Shown piece by piece: positions 6,334 through 6,981 of a stretch of DNA of 6,981 nucleotides. The notes beneath the pieces were generated by a model. It was given only the letters and a program-made list of their open reading frames with translations, did no database searches and was not told where the DNA came from. A program made the position numbers and the translations under genes. The stretch spans positions 1-6,981 of the forward strand of contig CATXZX010000093.1 in assembly GCA_958404085.1 (NCBI GenBank), in the 5' to 3' direction. The number at the start of each line of letters is the position of its first letter. Positions within the stretch are counted from its first letter, which is position 1. Origin of the DNA: an uncultured Prevotellaceae bacterium. Lineage in GTDB: Bacteria > Bacteroidota > Bacteroidia > Bacteroidales > Bacteroidaceae.

Positions 6334-6981
6334 TTATAAATTAAGTTTTTCGCCGCCGTAGAATTTCAGCATCTGCATGTAGAGAAGTGTCAGGTATTTG
6401 CTTTGAAGCATTTCCTGCTGTGCATTCAGCAGGGTTGTGCGGCTGGTTGTCAGTTCTACGATGTTTTTGAGTCCCAGTCTGAACTGTTCGTCCATTTTGT
6501 CATAATTGATTTGGGCACTGTGTACATTACTGCAGGCAGCGATGTACTTCTGTTGGTTGCTGGTGGCGTTGAGCCAGTACGTTTCGATGGAGTTGTACAG
6601 GTTCTTTTGCTGGTCCTGAAGGTCCAGTTCGCTTGTCAGCTGGTTTATCTTCGCTTTTTCTACGGCACTGCGGTTCTCGCGGTTACTGAAGATGGGGATC
6701 GAAATCGTTACCCGGCGCTTCCGTTCAGGTTTTGCTTCATTTGGTCGAAGAAAGTCTCCGAAGTTCCCGTCATGTGGTTGTCTCCGATTCCTGCCGTCAG
6801 CCTGATTGTAGGCAGGTAGCCCGCTTTTGCAATCGACAGGTCTATTTTGCTCGCTTCGCGGTTCAGTATGCTGCTTTTTATTTCCGGCCGGTTTGCCAGC
6901 GCGTTGGTGTAGACAGCATTTTTGTCGGGAATCGTTGCCTTCACGGTTTCTTCCGTCACGTTGAGCGGCTCGATGCGGATA
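6334..6981 (-). pseudogene. TolC-family outer-membrane efflux channel, 3' part, apparent frameshift
   Basis: The visible part encodes the C-terminal half of an outer-membrane efflux protein; the N-terminus lies beyond 6981. From 6981 the frame reads IRIEPLNVTEETV... through NRPEIKSSILNREASKIDLSIAKAGYLPTI to DQMKQNLNGSAG, and stops at TAA 6708-6710. In the next frame the protein resumes at once with VTISIPIFSNRENRSAVEKAKI and runs about 125 residues to LYMQMLKFYGGEKLNL and TAA at 6334-6336. Both pieces are typical of the family: NRPE followed by the AGYLP strand, the SIPIF-NR-AV block, and the LGLKNIVELTTSRTTLLNAQQEMLQSKY helix. One extra G after the GGG (complement of CCC 6711-6713) would restore a continuous protein. 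Either a real frameshift has inactivated the channel or the base was lost in sequencing. As first gene of the operon it would supply the channel of the tripartite pump. Confidence 0.85.

Overview
The window looks like chromosomal DNA of a member of the Bacteroidota, most likely Bacteroidales. Three candidate promoters carry the phylum's TAnnTTTG -7 box, one gene is a DUF4468-type protein (a family I know from Bacteroides and relatives), and the efflux and LytS/LytTR proteins have Bacteroidota-like sequences. The species cannot be named from the sequence. No tRNA, rRNA, CRISPR array, insertion sequence or phage gene was seen.

Layout from high to low coordinates, all on the minus strand: the 3' half of a TolC-family outer membrane channel gene (6981-6334, broken by an apparent one-base deletion near 6711), a periplasmic adaptor of the MacA/HlyD type (6312-5131), an ABC ATPase of the MacB/LolD type (5121-4363), a MacB/FtsX-type permease (4347-3124), a LytS-type histidine kinase (3127-2078) and a LytTR response regulator (2081-1350). 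Gaps are 21, 9 and 15 bases, followed by overlaps of up to 4 bases (3124-3127) and exactly 4 bases (2078-2081). This is one polycistronic unit: a tripartite MacAB-TolC-like exporter with its own two-component system translationally coupled to the permease. Its promoter lies beyond position 6981.

Downstream, a DUF4468-type exported protein (1255-629, minus) has its own candidate promoter in the 94-base gap. It ends at a clear minus-strand intrinsic terminator (565-598). No terminator is visible between the response regulator and this gene, so some readthrough is possible.

The stretch 197-564 has no obvious protein gene and is AT-rich at its left end. It carries the divergent promoter of a TPR protein whose first 65 codons fill 196-1, and a good plus-strand terminator (491-522) with no annotated plus-strand gene in front of it. 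With a candidate promoter at 326-333, this outlines a possible small RNA of about 180 nt, or a transcript for a 41-codon ORF (374-499). It is the least explained part of the window.

The exporter and two-component system are known types. The points most worth a second look are the orphan plus-strand transcription unit, the frameshift in the channel gene, and the close coupling of exporter and sensor.
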